Shown here: in pieces, positions 7,978 to 16,651 of the stretch
Layout of the letters: each line of letters begins with the position of its first letter
Numbering within the stretch: position 1 is the first letter of the stretch
Program-made: the position numbers and the translations under genes
Source of the DNA: Enterobacteriaceae bacterium RIT714
GTDB lineage: Bacteria; Pseudomonadota; Gammaproteobacteria; Enterobacterales; Enterobacteriaceae
Direction of reading: 5' to 3'
Length of the DNA: 64,000 nt
Assembly: GCA_009668015.1 (NCBI GenBank)
Contig: WJYB01000001.1
Coordinates: forward strand, 868,001 to 932,000
The notes under the pieces: model-generated
Seen by the model: the letters and a program-made list of their open reading frames with translations, nothing else
Databases searched by the model: none
What the model was told of the DNA's origin: nothing

Positions 7978-8010
7978 GTTATCACGGTTACCTTAAACAA
8001 GGGCTAACTG
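7978..8010 (-). promoter_or_regulatory. PhoP box and promoter of mgrB
   Basis: On the minus strand the direct repeat CAGTTA-GCCCT-TGTTTA (8010-7994) matches the PhoP box pattern (T/G)GTTTA-N5-(T/G)GTTTA; the second half is perfect. A possible -10 element, GATAAC, follows after 10 bases (7983-7978), the usual arrangement of PhoP-activated promoters. It is 34 bases upstream of the mgrB start. Confidence 0.75.
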
Positions 8011-8106
8011 TACATTCATCAGATTTTTTTCGGAATCATGCACTTGTTTCAGCAGGTAAAACTATTACGATGAATGACATTATTAGCAATAAAAATTGAG
8101 GCAATG

Positions 8107-8346
8107 ATGCGATTATTCATCAGAATAATTATTGCTCTGGCCCTTGTGTGGACAGGATTACTTTTGTCGGGATACGGCGTGCTTGTGGGAAGCAAAGAGA
8201 ATGCGGCTGGACTGGGCATTCAGTGTAAATATCTTACTGCCAGCGGGACCAGCACAGCGCAATATTTGCACACTGACAGCGGTTTTATAGGACTATCTAA
8301 CTGCCCGCTGCTGCGCAAAAGCCAGATGATCGTCGATAACGGATAA
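8107..8346 (+). CDS. yobH: Small membrane-associated protein YobH
   Basis: A 79-residue protein matching E. coli YobH in length and sequence. It has an N-terminal hydrophobic segment (IIIALALVWTGLLLSGYGVLVG) that may act as a signal or membrane anchor. A short domain follows with two cysteines (IQCKYLTA and SNCPLL). The ATG at 8107 gives the family length; an ATG one codon upstream is also possible. It is divergent from mgrB and separated from kdgR by a bidirectional terminator. The function is unknown. Confidence 0.9.
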   Translation: MRLFIRIIIALALVWTGLLLSGYGVLVGSKENAAGLGIQCKYLTASGTSTAQYLHTDSGFIGLSNCPLLRKSQMIVDNG

Positions 8347-8368
8347 TCAGAAAATGATTATCGCACAA

Positions 8369-8401
8369 CGAAAAACGCCGCACAGAATGCGGCGTTTTTC
8401 G
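8369..8401. terminator. Bidirectional terminator between yobH and kdgR
   Basis: AACGCCGCA and TGCGGCGTT form a 9-bp stem around a small loop, flanked by A-run and T-run on both sides, so it can serve both convergent genes. Confidence 0.9.
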
Positions 8402-8417
8402 TTCAAAGCATTAACGC

Positions 8418-9209
8418 TTAGAACGGGTACTCATTATAGCCCATTTGTTCTGATATTTTGCGCGCGGCGGTATGCAGCATCTCAACATACTCATGCAGAT
8501 GTTCTTCCGAGAAACGCAGCGTTGGGAACGAAATACTCAGGCCCGCAATGACCACACCAAAACGGTCAAACACCGGGACACCGATGCAGCGCAACCCTTC
8601 TTCCTGCTCCTGATTATCTTCGCCGTAACCCTGTTCACGGACTTTATCCAGTACGGTCAATAATTCATCGGTGCTGGTAATAGTACGTTCGGTACTGCGC
8701 TTATATTCAACGCCTTCGAGGATCTCTTTTACTTCCTCGCGATCGCGCCATGCCAGCAGAACTTTACCGATTGCGGTGCTGTAGAGCGGGTTGCGGCGAC
8801 CAATGCGCGAATACATGCGCAAATTGTACATGGAGTCGATCTTGTGGATGTAGACAATACTGTCCTCATCCAGCGCCCCCAGATGGACGGTCTCTTTCGT
8901 CAAACGAGAAAGCTCGCGCATCTGGATATCCGCACTGCGGATAAGATCAACATTTTGCAGCGCACGCGCGCCAAGTTCGAACAGCTTCAGCGTGAGCGAA
9001 TACTTCTCAGACTCGCCTTCCTGTGCGACATAGCCCAGGGACTTCATGGTTTGCAGAAAGCGATAAACGGTGCTTTTCGACATCATCACACGCTGCGACA
9101 ACTCTGTAATACCAATTTCGCGCTCTTCACCAAGCGCCTGTAAGATGCCAAACACCTTCAGCACGGAAGAAACAGAATCTGGCTGCTTATCCAAATCTGC
9201 GATTGCCAT
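8418..9209 (-). CDS. kdgR: IclR-family transcriptional repressor KdgR
   Basis: A 263-residue repressor of pectin/hexuronate catabolism whose inducer is 2-keto-3-deoxygluconate. The N-terminal winged helix-turn-helix (about residues 14-75) includes the recognition region QRVMMSKSTVYRFLQTM. The C-terminal IclR effector domain follows (IHLGALDEDSIVYI-like, GEDNQEQEEGLRCIGVPVFD). Length and sequence match E. coli KdgR almost throughout. It is divergent from yebQ. Candidate targets in this window are its own promoter region, the Entner-Doudoroff genes and the rhamnogalacturonide transporter near 61.8 kb. Confidence 0.97.
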   Translation of the reverse strand: MAIADLDKQPDSVSSVLKVFGILQALGEEREIGITELSQRVMMSKSTVYRFLQTMKSLGYVAQEGESEKYSLTLKLFELGARALQNVDLIRSADIQMRELSRLTKETVHLGALDEDSIVYIHKIDSMYNLRMYSRIGRRNPLYSTAIGKVLLAWRDREEVKEILEGVEYKRSTERTITSTDELLTVLDKVREQGYGEDNQEQEEGLRCIGVPVFDRFGVVIAGLSISFPTLRFSEEHLHEYVEMLHTAARKISEQMGYNEYPF

Positions 9210-9231
9210 TTATCACCTCATTGCGAGTGTT

Positions 9232-9262
9232 TTATAAAAATCAGAACCGGTTTTTATTATAA
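9232..9262. promoter_or_regulatory. Possible KdgR operator between kdgR and yebQ
   Basis: The segment AAATCAGAACCGGTTTTTAT in the divergent promoter region has a symmetric AACCGGTT core flanked by A/T-rich arms. This resembles the KdgR pattern of RAAAC half sites facing GTTTY. The match is only moderate, so autoregulation or control of yebQ is an inference. Confidence 0.35.
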
Positions 9263-9387
9263 ATTCGTGGGCGTCATGCTGCAATCAATCTGCGTTTACT
9301 TCGTTACAAATCTGCGACATAAAACCGATATAACAATGCTAAAATAATCAATCTGATAATAATATCACTCTGAGTGTTTCATTTCCC

Positions 9388-10761
9388 ATGGAAAAAAATC
9401 CCTCTGACGGCTTGCCGTTACCTCAGCGGTACGGCGCGATTGCGACCATCATTATTGGTATTTCGATGGCGGTACTGGATGGTGCGATTGCTAACGTTGC
9501 TCTGCCCACCATCGCAAGCGATCTGCACGCCTCCCCTGCCAGCTCGATTTGGGTGGTAAACGCATATCAGATTGCCATTGTGGTCTCTCTCCTCTCATTC
9601 TCATTTCTCGGCGATATGTTCGGCTACCGTCGAGTTTACCAGTGTGGACTCGTTGTCTTTACCCTGACCTCTCTTTTTTGCGCGCTTTCTGACTCTCTGC
9701 ATACGCTGACAATCGCACGTATCGCCCAGGGGTTTGGCGGCGCCGCGCTGATGAGTGTCAACACGGCGCTGATACGATTGATTTATCCGCAGCGCCAGCT
9801 CGGGCGAGGAATGGGGATCAACTCGTTCATCGTTGCGGTCTCCTCCGCCGCAGGCCCGACCATTGCGGCCGCTATTCTTTCCGTCGCATCCTGGCAATGG
9901 CTGTTTCTGATAAACGTACCGCTGGGCATTGTCGCCCTGCTTTTTGCGCTACGCTTTCTTCCGGCAAACGGCGCGAAGAACACCATGCCGCGTTTTGATC
10001 TGCCCAGCGCAGTGATGAACGCGCTAACGTTCGGCCTGCTGATCACCGCACTGAGCGGCTTCGCCCAGGGACAATCACTGTCACTGATTGCTGCAGAAAT
10101 TGTCGCTATGCTGGTTATTGGTTTCTTCTTTGTCCGCCGACAGCTGGCTTTGCCAGTGCCACTGCTGCCGGTAGATCTGCTGCGGATCCCACTCTTTTCA
10201 CTCTCTATCGGCACCTCGATTTGCTCATTTTGCGCCCAGATGCTGGCGATGGTTTCGCTGCCCTTCTTCTTGCAAACGGTGATTGGGCGCACCGAAGTCG
10301 AGACCGGCCTTCTGCTGACGCCCTGGCCACTGGCGACGATGGTCATGGCACCGCTGGCGGGCTACCTTATCGAACGAGTACACGCGGGATTGCTGGGTGC
10401 GCTCGGACTGGTGGTGATGGCGACGGGTTTATTTGCGCTGGCGCTGCTACCTTCCTCGCCGACAGATATAGATATTATCTGGCGAATGGTGCTCTGCGGG
10501 GCCGGGTTTGGCCTGTTCCAGTCACCCAATAATCACACGATTATTACCGCAGCGCCGCGCCATCGCAGCGGTGGTGCCAGCGGTATGCTGGGGACAGCGC
10601 GTCTGTTGGGGCAAAGCTCCGGCGCGGCACTGGTTGCCCTTATGTTCAACCTTGCCGGACAAAATGGCACCCATCTGGCGCTATTCACAGCCGGATCGCT
10701 CGCCACCCTCGCTGCCATTATCAGTGGATTACGCGTCACGCAGCCTCGTTCGCAGGCATAA
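9388..10761 (+). CDS. yebQ: MFS transporter YebQ (DHA2-type, 14-TMS family)
   Basis: A 457-residue major facilitator transporter of the drug:H+ antiporter-2 type. Many hydrophobic segments are visible. The motif-A-like loop reads GDMFGYRRVYQCG at about residues 73-85, and the antiporter motif C region includes GPTIAAAILSVASWQWLFLINVPLG. The N-terminus ISMAVLDGAIANVALPTI is typical of this group. The start ATG is at 9388, followed by EKNPSDGLPL. It is divergent from kdgR as in E. coli; the substrate is unknown. It ends at a bidirectional terminator shared with htpX. Confidence 0.93.
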   Translation: MEKNPSDGLPLPQRYGAIATIIIGISMAVLDGAIANVALPTIASDLHASPASSIWVVNAYQIAIVVSLLSFSFLGDMFGYRRVYQCGLVVFTLTSLFCALSDSLHTLTIARIAQGFGGAALMSVNTALIRLIYPQRQLGRGMGINSFIVAVSSAAGPTIAAAILSVASWQWLFLINVPLGIVALLFALRFLPANGAKNTMPRFDLPSAVMNALTFGLLITALSGFAQGQSLSLIAAEIVAMLVIGFFFVRRQLALPVPLLPVDLLRIPLFSLSIGTSICSFCAQMLAMVSLPFFLQTVIGRTEVETGLLLTPWPLATMVMAPLAGYLIERVHAGLLGALGLVVMATGLFALALLPSSPTDIDIIWRMVLCGAGFGLFQSPNNHTIITAAPRHRSGGASGMLGTARLLGQSSGAALVALMFNLAGQNGTHLALFTAGSLATLAAIISGLRVTQPRSQA

Positions 10762-10801
10762 AAAAAGCCGGGTGGCAGCGATGCTCAACCCGGCTTTTCT
10801 T
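10760..10801. terminator. Bidirectional terminator between yebQ and htpX
   Basis: AAAAAAGCCGGGT pairs with ACCCGGCTTTTCT around an 18-base loop; A and T tracts flank both sides of the stem. Confidence 0.85.
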
Positions 10802-10812
10802 CGTACTGCTCG

Positions 10813-11694
10813 TTACTTAATGTATTCCCCACTACGCAGCGCTTCGATACGTTTATCCAGCGGCGGGTGAGTCATAAACAGTTCACTCAATGATTTTGAT
10901 TTCCCGTTGATACAAAATGCCATCATGCTGGTCGCTTCCTGCGGCTCATAACTGGTTTTGAGGCGCTGCAAAGCGGCAATCATTTTTTCACGCCCCACCA
11001 GTTTTGCAGAACCCGCGTCCGCATGGAATTCACGGTGACGAGAGAACCACATGGTAATAATGCTCGCCAGAATACCGAACACCAGTTCGAGTACCGTCGC
11101 GACAGCAAAATAGATCAATGGGTTTCCGTTACTCTCTTCGCCTTCATCGCGGTTTCCGCCCATAAACCCTGCGGCAATCTGTGCCAGAATACGCGAAATG
11201 AAGATCACAAACGTGTTCACCACCCCCTGAATCAGGGTCATGGTCACCATGTCACCGTTAGCGATATGGCTGATTTCATGGGCGATAACGGCTTCCGCTT
11301 CGTCACGGCTCATGTTTTGCAGCAGACCCGTACTCACCGCAACCAGTGACGCATCGCGGCGCGCGCCCGTGGCGAAGGCATTAATATCAGGGGCATGATA
11401 AATCGCGACCTGAGGCATGGCGATACCCGCCTGACGAGACTGTTGTGCCACAGTGTTCATCAGCCACTGTTCCATATCATTTCGTGGCTGTTCGATAACT
11501 TCACCACCTACCGACTTCAGGGCCATCCATTTTGACATCAGCAGAGAGACGAATGACCCGCCAAAACCAAACAGCAGCGCCATAATCAGCAGGCCTTGAA
11601 CGCTGCTCGATTGGATCCCTGTCAGGCTTAGCACGAGCCCGAATACCACCATCACTGCCAGGTTGGTGACCAGGAAGAGCGCGATTCGCATCAT
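10813..11694 (-). CDS. htpX: Membrane zinc metalloprotease HtpX
   Basis: A 293-residue M48-family inner membrane protease that cleaves misfolded membrane proteins. Two N-terminal membrane segments are visible (residues about 4-25 and 33-53). The zinc-binding HEISH motif lies in [16 protein letters not shown], followed by two more hydrophobic segments and the downstream glutamate region [17 protein letters not shown]. The sequence matches E. coli HtpX closely. The gene faces away from prc. The stretch before it contains a heat-shock-type promoter candidate, consistent with its sigma-32/Cpx control in E. coli. Confidence 0.97.
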   Translation of the reverse strand: MMRIALFLVTNLAVMVVFGLVLSLTGIQSSSVQGLLIMALLFGFGGSFVSLLMSKWMALKSVGGEVIEQPRNDMEQWLMNTVAQQSRQAGIAMPQVAIYHAPDINAFATGARRDASLVAVSTGLLQNMSRDEAEAVIAHEISHIANGDMVTMTLIQGVVNTFVIFISRILAQIAAGFMGGNRDEGEESNGNPLIYFAVATVLELVFGILASIITMWFSRHREFHADAGSAKLVGREKMIAALQRLKTSYEPQEATSMMAFCINGKSKSLSELFMTHPPLDKRIEALRSGEYIK

Positions 11695-11746
11695 AATTTT
11701 CTTTTAACCTCTGTTTAACAAAACGCACTATGCGATTACCCACATC

Positions 11747-11772
11747 GTATGGGTATTCTGGCTATTTTCAAG
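11747..11772 (-). promoter_or_regulatory. Sigma-32-like promoter of htpX
   Basis: On the minus strand CTTGAAA (11772-11766) is a perfect sigma-32 -35 element. ACCCATAC (11754-11747) resembles the -10 element CCCCATNT. The 11-base spacing is shorter than usual, which lowers confidence. htpX is a known heat-shock gene in E. coli. Confidence 0.4.
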
Positions 11773-11850
11773 GATTCGAGATGTGTAAGTCACCAGAAAG
11801 ACACAACTTTACATTGCTTATGGGCTTACTGACGGGAGGATGCAGAACTA

Positions 11851-11881
11851 AAAAAAACAGGCACAATTTCTTGTGCCTGTT
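11851..11881 (-). terminator. Rho-independent terminator of prc
   Basis: ACAGGCACAA and TTGTGCCTGT form a 10-bp stem with a short loop; on the minus strand it is followed by seven T, just after the prc stop. Confidence 0.92.
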
Positions 11882-11887
11882 GAGGAG

Positions 11888-13936
11888 TTATTTCGCCGGA
11901 GTGGGCTGTAAAGCGGGTTTATTTTTTTCCTGCTTTGCCAGGTCAAGCGCGATATGTACCGTCTCGTCCAGATACGGATCGGGCTCCTGATAATCCTTCG
12001 GCAAATCTTCCAGTTTTTTCAGCAGCGGCTTACCTTCACGTTTGAGACGATCGTTGATCCGTGCCAGACGCGTTGCGTCATCTTCCTCGTTCTCTTTCTC
12101 ACGCTGAGCAAAGTTTAACGAAGCGATGTTCCGTTTTTCTTTCAGGGCATTGAAACGAGCAATGTCCTTCATGATGTACTGGAACTCTGGATCTTTGGCG
12201 ATACGTTCATTGTGAGCTTTTAGTAGCTCCGGACCGAACTGGGTCATGTCACCAGATTTCACGAAGGTGGCAGCATTGATGCTATCCCACGGCAACGCGT
12301 TATCTTCAAACTTCTCACCCGTTTCGGTCTCTTCGGTACCGGTCGGCATCATGATGTCCGGTGTCACGCCTTTACGTTGCGTACTGCCACCATTCACGCG
12401 GTAGAACTTCTGAATGGTGTACTGAACCGATCCCAGCGCAGGCCATTCAGGACGCAGCATCTGGTCGTAAATGCGGTTCAGAGAACGATATTGCTGTACT
12501 GTTCCTTTACCGAAAGTGGGCTCGCCCACGATCAGCGCGCGACCATAGTCCTGCATCGCAGCAGCAAAGATTTCAGATGCCGAAGCACTGAAGCGATCCA
12601 CCAGTACCACCAGCGGGCCTTTGTAGTAGACCACACCGTCGGTATCGGCATCTTCGCGCACTTTGCCGTTGTTATCACGAACCTGAACGACCGGGCCAGA
12701 CGGAATAAACAGACCAGACAGCGAAACCGCTTCCGTCAGTGCTCCGCCACCGTTGGTACGCAGATCGATGATCACACTGCTGACATTCTGCTTTTCAAGC
12801 TTCTGCAGCTGCACTTTCACATCGTCGGTCAGACCGACATAGAAGCCAGGAATGTCCAGCACGCCGACTTTTTCTTTGCCGACAGTCTTCACTGACATTT
12901 TCACCGCGCGATCCTCAAGACGGATACGCTCGCGAGTCAGAGTGACGATACGGGTTTTCGTGCCTTTGCCAGCCGGCAAGATTTCAAGACGAACCTTGCT
13001 ACCTTTCGGGCCTTTGATTTGCGCAACGACGTCATCCAGACGCCAGCCAATCACATCCACCATGTTTTGGCCTGTCTGGCCAACACCGACGATACGATCG
13101 CCCACGCTGATAGCTTTGCTTTTCGATGCCGGACCGCCTGCCACCATGGAATTGATGACCGTATAGTCTTCGTCCATTTGCAACACTGCACCAATACCTT
13201 CCAGAGAGAGACTCATTTCAGTATTGAACTGCTCAGTGTTACGCGGGGAAAGGTAGTTGGTATGCGGGTCGATTTCGTGGGCAAACGCCGTCATGGCGAG
13301 TGAGAACACGTCTTCGCTGTTGGTCTGAGCCAAACGACGAATCGCCGATTTATAACGTCGGGTCAGCGTTTCGCGGATCTCTTTCTCATCTTTACCGGTG
13401 AGTTTGAGGCTCAGCTCATCGAATTTTACTTTGCCGTCCCACAGCGCATTCAGCTCGGCTTCGTCTTTCGGCCAGGGGGCTTTGCTGCGATCCAGATTAA
13501 AGTTGTCATTGCCGGTGAAGTCCATAGGACGTTCCAGCACTTTCAGCGCATATTGATAGCGCTCAAAACGACGTTTCTGCGAAAGATTGTACAGATCGTA
13601 GAACAGATCCAGTTTACCGCTGCGCAGCTCATCGCCCACATCGGTTTTACGTTTTGCGAACTGCTCGATGTCGCTCGCAAGCAATACGTTATGACTGTAA
13701 TCCAGCAGGTTCAGATAACGATCGAAAATTTTGGCCGAAAAGGCCTGATCGAGATCGAACTGACGATAATGAGAACGGGTGAAGCGCGAGGTTACGCGCT
13801 CACTCACCGTTGCATGCTGAGTCTCTTCCTTTAATACCGGGATTTGATCAGCACGCGTAATATCGTCCACAGCGAAAGCGTGGCCTGTTATAACAAACAG
13901 GCCAGCCAGCGCGGTGATCCTAAAAAGAGTGTTCAT
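11888..13936 (-). CDS. prc: Carboxy-terminal processing protease Prc (Tsp)
   Basis: A 682-residue periplasmic serine protease that trims or degrades proteins from their C-termini, including PBP3 (FtsI) and the endopeptidase MepS. The signal peptide covers about residues 1-22 (LAGLFVITGHAFA). A PDZ domain centres on LSLEGIGAVLQM...VGDRIVGVGQ. The S41 catalytic serine/lysine pair lies in RFSASASEIFAAAMQDYGR and VGEPTFGKGTVQQ. I used the ATG at 13936, which gives the E. coli length. It starts 19 bases after proQ, its operon partner, and ends at a strong terminator. Confidence 0.97.
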   Translation of the reverse strand: MNTLFRITALAGLFVITGHAFAVDDITRADQIPVLKEETQHATVSERVTSRFTRSHYRQFDLDQAFSAKIFDRYLNLLDYSHNVLLASDIEQFAKRKTDVGDELRSGKLDLFYDLYNLSQKRRFERYQYALKVLERPMDFTGNDNFNLDRSKAPWPKDEAELNALWDGKVKFDELSLKLTGKDEKEIRETLTRRYKSAIRRLAQTNSEDVFSLAMTAFAHEIDPHTNYLSPRNTEQFNTEMSLSLEGIGAVLQMDEDYTVINSMVAGGPASKSKAISVGDRIVGVGQTGQNMVDVIGWRLDDVVAQIKGPKGSKVRLEILPAGKGTKTRIVTLTRERIRLEDRAVKMSVKTVGKEKVGVLDIPGFYVGLTDDVKVQLQKLEKQNVSSVIIDLRTNGGGALTEAVSLSGLFIPSGPVVQVRDNNGKVREDADTDGVVYYKGPLVVLVDRFSASASEIFAAAMQDYGRALIVGEPTFGKGTVQQYRSLNRIYDQMLRPEWPALGSVQYTIQKFYRVNGGSTQRKGVTPDIMMPTGTEETETGEKFEDNALPWDSINAATFVKSGDMTQFGPELLKAHNERIAKDPEFQYIMKDIARFNALKEKRNIASLNFAQREKENEEDDATRLARINDRLKREGKPLLKKLEDLPKDYQEPDPYLDETVHIALDLAKQEKNKPALQPTPAK

Positions 13937-13955
13937 GCCAGGCTTGGCCTCCGTT

Positions 13956-14642
13956 TCAGAACACCAGGTGTTCTGCGCGTACAATCATTGACATGCCAGA
14001 AGTCAGCTGCACACGAACGCCATCTTTGGTGATTTCGAGTACGGTGGCGTCCATCGCATTGTTACCCGCTTTCACCTTCAGAGCCTGACCGACGCTCAGC
14101 GCGTTGATGTCAGAAACCGGAGTGAGACGCGGCTCTTCACGAGGCGCGCGCTGGGCTTTAGCGGCTGGCTTATCAGCACGCGGCTTACGCTCGCTCGTTT
14201 CGCTGCGACGTGGAGCAGGACGCGGTTTACGCTCGCGACGAGGCGCGTCTTCCTGACCATTTGCCGCTGCTGCTTCGCGTTTTTTCGCCTGCTGTTCAGC
14301 ACGCTGTGCCTGAACGCGTGCTTTGGCTTCTTCAAGCTGCTTACGCGCATGCTCAACGTGTTGCTCGTCCAGCTCACCGCAAGGATTGCCGTCGAGATCG
14401 ACACGGGTAGCGCCCAGCTTGATACCGTAAAGGTAACGCCAGCTTGAAGTATAAAGACGTAATGCGGAGCGCAGCTGAGTTTTGCTGAGATTCATCTCAC
14501 CCTCAACGCGCGCTACCAGATCCTGAAAAATACCAATTTTCAGGGGGCGAGCTTCGCCTTCAGCGCTGAAACACTGTGGGAAACGCTCTGCCAGAAAGGC
14601 GATAACTTCTTTACTACTATTCAACTTAGGTTGATTTTCCAT
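13956..14642 (-). CDS. proQ: RNA chaperone ProQ
   Basis: A 228-residue global RNA-binding protein that stabilises small RNAs and mRNA 3' ends. The N-terminal FinO domain spans about residues 5-120 ([36 protein letters not shown]). A basic, repetitive linker rich in [13 protein letters not shown] stretches follows. The C-terminal Tudor-like domain covers about 177-228 ([20 protein letters not shown]). It is slightly shorter than E. coli ProQ (232), with the difference in the linker. It is first in the proQ-prc pair. Confidence 0.97.
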   Translation of the reverse strand: MENQPKLNSSKEVIAFLAERFPQCFSAEGEARPLKIGIFQDLVARVEGEMNLSKTQLRSALRLYTSSWRYLYGIKLGATRVDLDGNPCGELDEQHVEHARKQLEEAKARVQAQRAEQQAKKREAAAANGQEDAPRRERKPRPAPRRSETSERKPRADKPAAKAQRAPREEPRLTPVSDINALSVGQALKVKAGNNAMDATVLEITKDGVRVQLTSGMSMIVRAEHLVF

Positions 14643-14738
14643 GAAATTTCCTGATTACAACGGACGTTGCCAACAAGCGCAGGCATGAACAGGCGTCATT
14701 ATAATGACGCCATCAGTAATTGCTACGTTATCCGTTGA

Positions 14739-15236
14739 TTATCCTGCGACGCTCGCAAAGAATTTTTGATAATCGGTCGCATTTAAGACGTTTTCGAGAT
14801 GAGAGACCAGCTCGCGGAGGCCCTGCTCATCCTCGGCGCTAAAGCGATCAAACACCGTGCTGTCGATATCCAGTACGCCAATAATCTGATTTTTGACGGT
14901 CAGCGGCAGCACAATTTCGGAATTACTCGCGGAATCGCACGCAATATGACCATCGAAGGCATGCACATCTGCAACGCGCTGTACCTGATTTTGAGCAACG
15001 GCAGTACCGCACACACCGCGGCCAACCGGGATTCGCACGCAAGCAAGCTTACCCTGGAATGGCCCCAGCACCAGCGTATCCCCTTCCAGCAGATAGAAAC
15101 CCGCCCAGTTCACATCAGACAAACGCTCAAACAGCAGCGCGCTGGTATTAGCCAGCGTGGCTAAAAAACTGGTTTCACCTGTCATCAATGCCTGGAAATC
15201 GCGGTTCAAATCCGCGTAGAATTCTGTTTTGTTCAT
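14739..15236 (-). CDS. msrC: Free methionine-(R)-sulfoxide reductase MsrC
   Basis: A 165-residue single GAF-domain enzyme that reduces free methionine-R-sulfoxide in the cytoplasm. The three conserved cysteines of the family are at positions 66 (KLACVRIP), 76 (GRGVCGTA) and 100 (GHIACDSA). The GAF fold motif VLDIDSTVFDRFSAEDE is at the C-terminal half. It matches E. coli YebR/MsrC in length. It is transcribed divergently from letA with about 130 bases between them. Confidence 0.96.
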   Translation of the reverse strand: MNKTEFYADLNRDFQALMTGETSFLATLANTSALLFERLSDVNWAGFYLLEGDTLVLGPFQGKLACVRIPVGRGVCGTAVAQNQVQRVADVHAFDGHIACDSASNSEIVLPLTVKNQIIGVLDIDSTVFDRFSAEDEQGLRELVSHLENVLNATDYQKFFASVAG

Positions 15237-15367
15237 TAATCAATCACTTGGTTGTCGTACAAAAAATAGAGCATAGCCTATTAAAATAAACATTAAATGC
15301 GCTCATTCTCAAGATGAATCCCGAGATGAGTTAATATAACGTTAATTAATCCTTTAATGCGCGACTC

Positions 15368-16651
15368 ATGGCACTCAATACTTCAAAAATTACGCCGGCA
15401 AAAAAGATCACTATCCACTCGGTGAGCGATGCGCTACCTCGTGCACATTATCAGCGTTGCCCACAGTGCGATACGCTTTTTATGCTGCCCAAGATGAAAT
15501 CGCATCAGAGTGCATATTGCCCACGCTGTGACGCAAAAATCCGCGACGGGCGAGACTGGTCGTTGACCCGGCTGGCAGCGATGGCTGTCACCATGATTCT
15601 GCTGATGCCCTTTGCCTGGAGCGAACCGCTGCTTAAGCTCTATCTGCTGGGGGTTCGTATCGACGTCAACCTGCTGCAGGGGATCTGGCAGATGACCCGA
15701 CAGGGCGATCCGCTGACAGGCGCGATGGTGCTGTTTTGCACCGTGGGCGCCCCGACAGTGCTGGTGGCAGCCATTGCCTATCTCTGGTTCGGTAATATTC
15801 TGGGGATGAATCTCCGGCCGGTGCTGCTTATGCTGGAGAAACTCAAAGAGTGGGTGATGCTGGATATCTATCTGGTGGGGATTGGCGTCGCCTCGATCAA
15901 AGTTCAGGACTATGCTTTTTTGCAACCGGGCGTCGGCCTGATTTCGTTTATCGCGCTCGTTTTGCTGAGCATCCTGACGTTGATTCACCTGAATGTGGAA
16001 CAGCTCTGGGAGCGCTTTTATCCGCAGCGCCCGGCGACCCGGCCGGATCCCAATCTTAGAGCGTGCCTTGGCTGTCATTTTACCGGGTTGCCTGATGCGC
16101 GAGGCCGCTGTCCACGCTGTCATATTCCCCTGCGTTTGCGGCGCAATCATAGCCTGCAAAAGTGCTGGGCAGCGCTGATTGCCTCTGTGGTGTTCCTTCT
16201 GCCCGCCAACTTGCTGCCGATCTCCGTTATTTATGTCAACGGCGCGCGGCAGGAAGATACCATTATGTCGGGCATTGTTTCGCTGGCCAGCAGTAACCTC
16301 GCGGTGGCCGGCGTCGTGTTTATTGCCAGTATTCTGGTGCCCTTTACTAAAGTCATTGTGATGTTTACCTTGCTCATCAGTATTCAGTTCAAATGTGAGC
16401 AAGGGTTACGCACCCGGATGCTGCTGCTCCGTTTTGTGACGTGGATTGGCCGCTGGTCAATGTTGGATCTGTTTGTCATTTCGTTGACGATGTCGCTGAT
16501 TAATCGCGATCAGCTACTCGCTTTTACCATGGGACCCGCGGCTTTTTATTTCGGCTCTGCGGTGATATTGACTATTCTTGCTGTGGAATGGCTGGATAGC
16601 CGCTTACTTTGGGATGCACATGAGTCAGGAAACGCCCGCTTCGACGACTGA
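15368..16651 (+). CDS. letA: Inner membrane lipid transport protein LetA (YebS)
   Basis: A 427-residue PqiA-family inner membrane protein that works with LetB to move lipids between the membranes. Two zinc-ribbon-like cysteine pairs are visible: CPQC...CPRC near residues 33-54 and CLGC...CPRC near 233-255. Each precedes a block of membrane segments, giving the duplicated PqiA architecture. The ATG at 15368 matches the E. coli start (MALNT). Its 3' end overlaps the letB start by 32 bases, so the two are translated from one operon. Confidence 0.96.
   Translation: MALNTSKITPAKKITIHSVSDALPRAHYQRCPQCDTLFMLPKMKSHQSAYCPRCDAKIRDGRDWSLTRLAAMAVTMILLMPFAWSEPLLKLYLLGVRIDVNLLQGIWQMTRQGDPLTGAMVLFCTVGAPTVLVAAIAYLWFGNILGMNLRPVLLMLEKLKEWVMLDIYLVGIGVASIKVQDYAFLQPGVGLISFIALVLLSILTLIHLNVEQLWERFYPQRPATRPDPNLRACLGCHFTGLPDARGRCPRCHIPLRLRRNHSLQKCWAALIASVVFLLPANLLPISVIYVNGARQEDTIMSGIVSLASSNLAVAGVVFIASILVPFTKVIVMFTLLISIQFKCEQGLRTRMLLLRFVTWIGRWSMLDLFVISLTMSLINRDQLLAFTMGPAAFYFGSAVILTILAVEWLDSRLLWDAHESGNARFDD

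Noticed and set aside
15434..16402. A 322-codon frame opposite letA
   Set aside because: Antisense shadow of a conserved membrane gene; the His/Gln-rich translation reflects complement of leucine and methionine codons.
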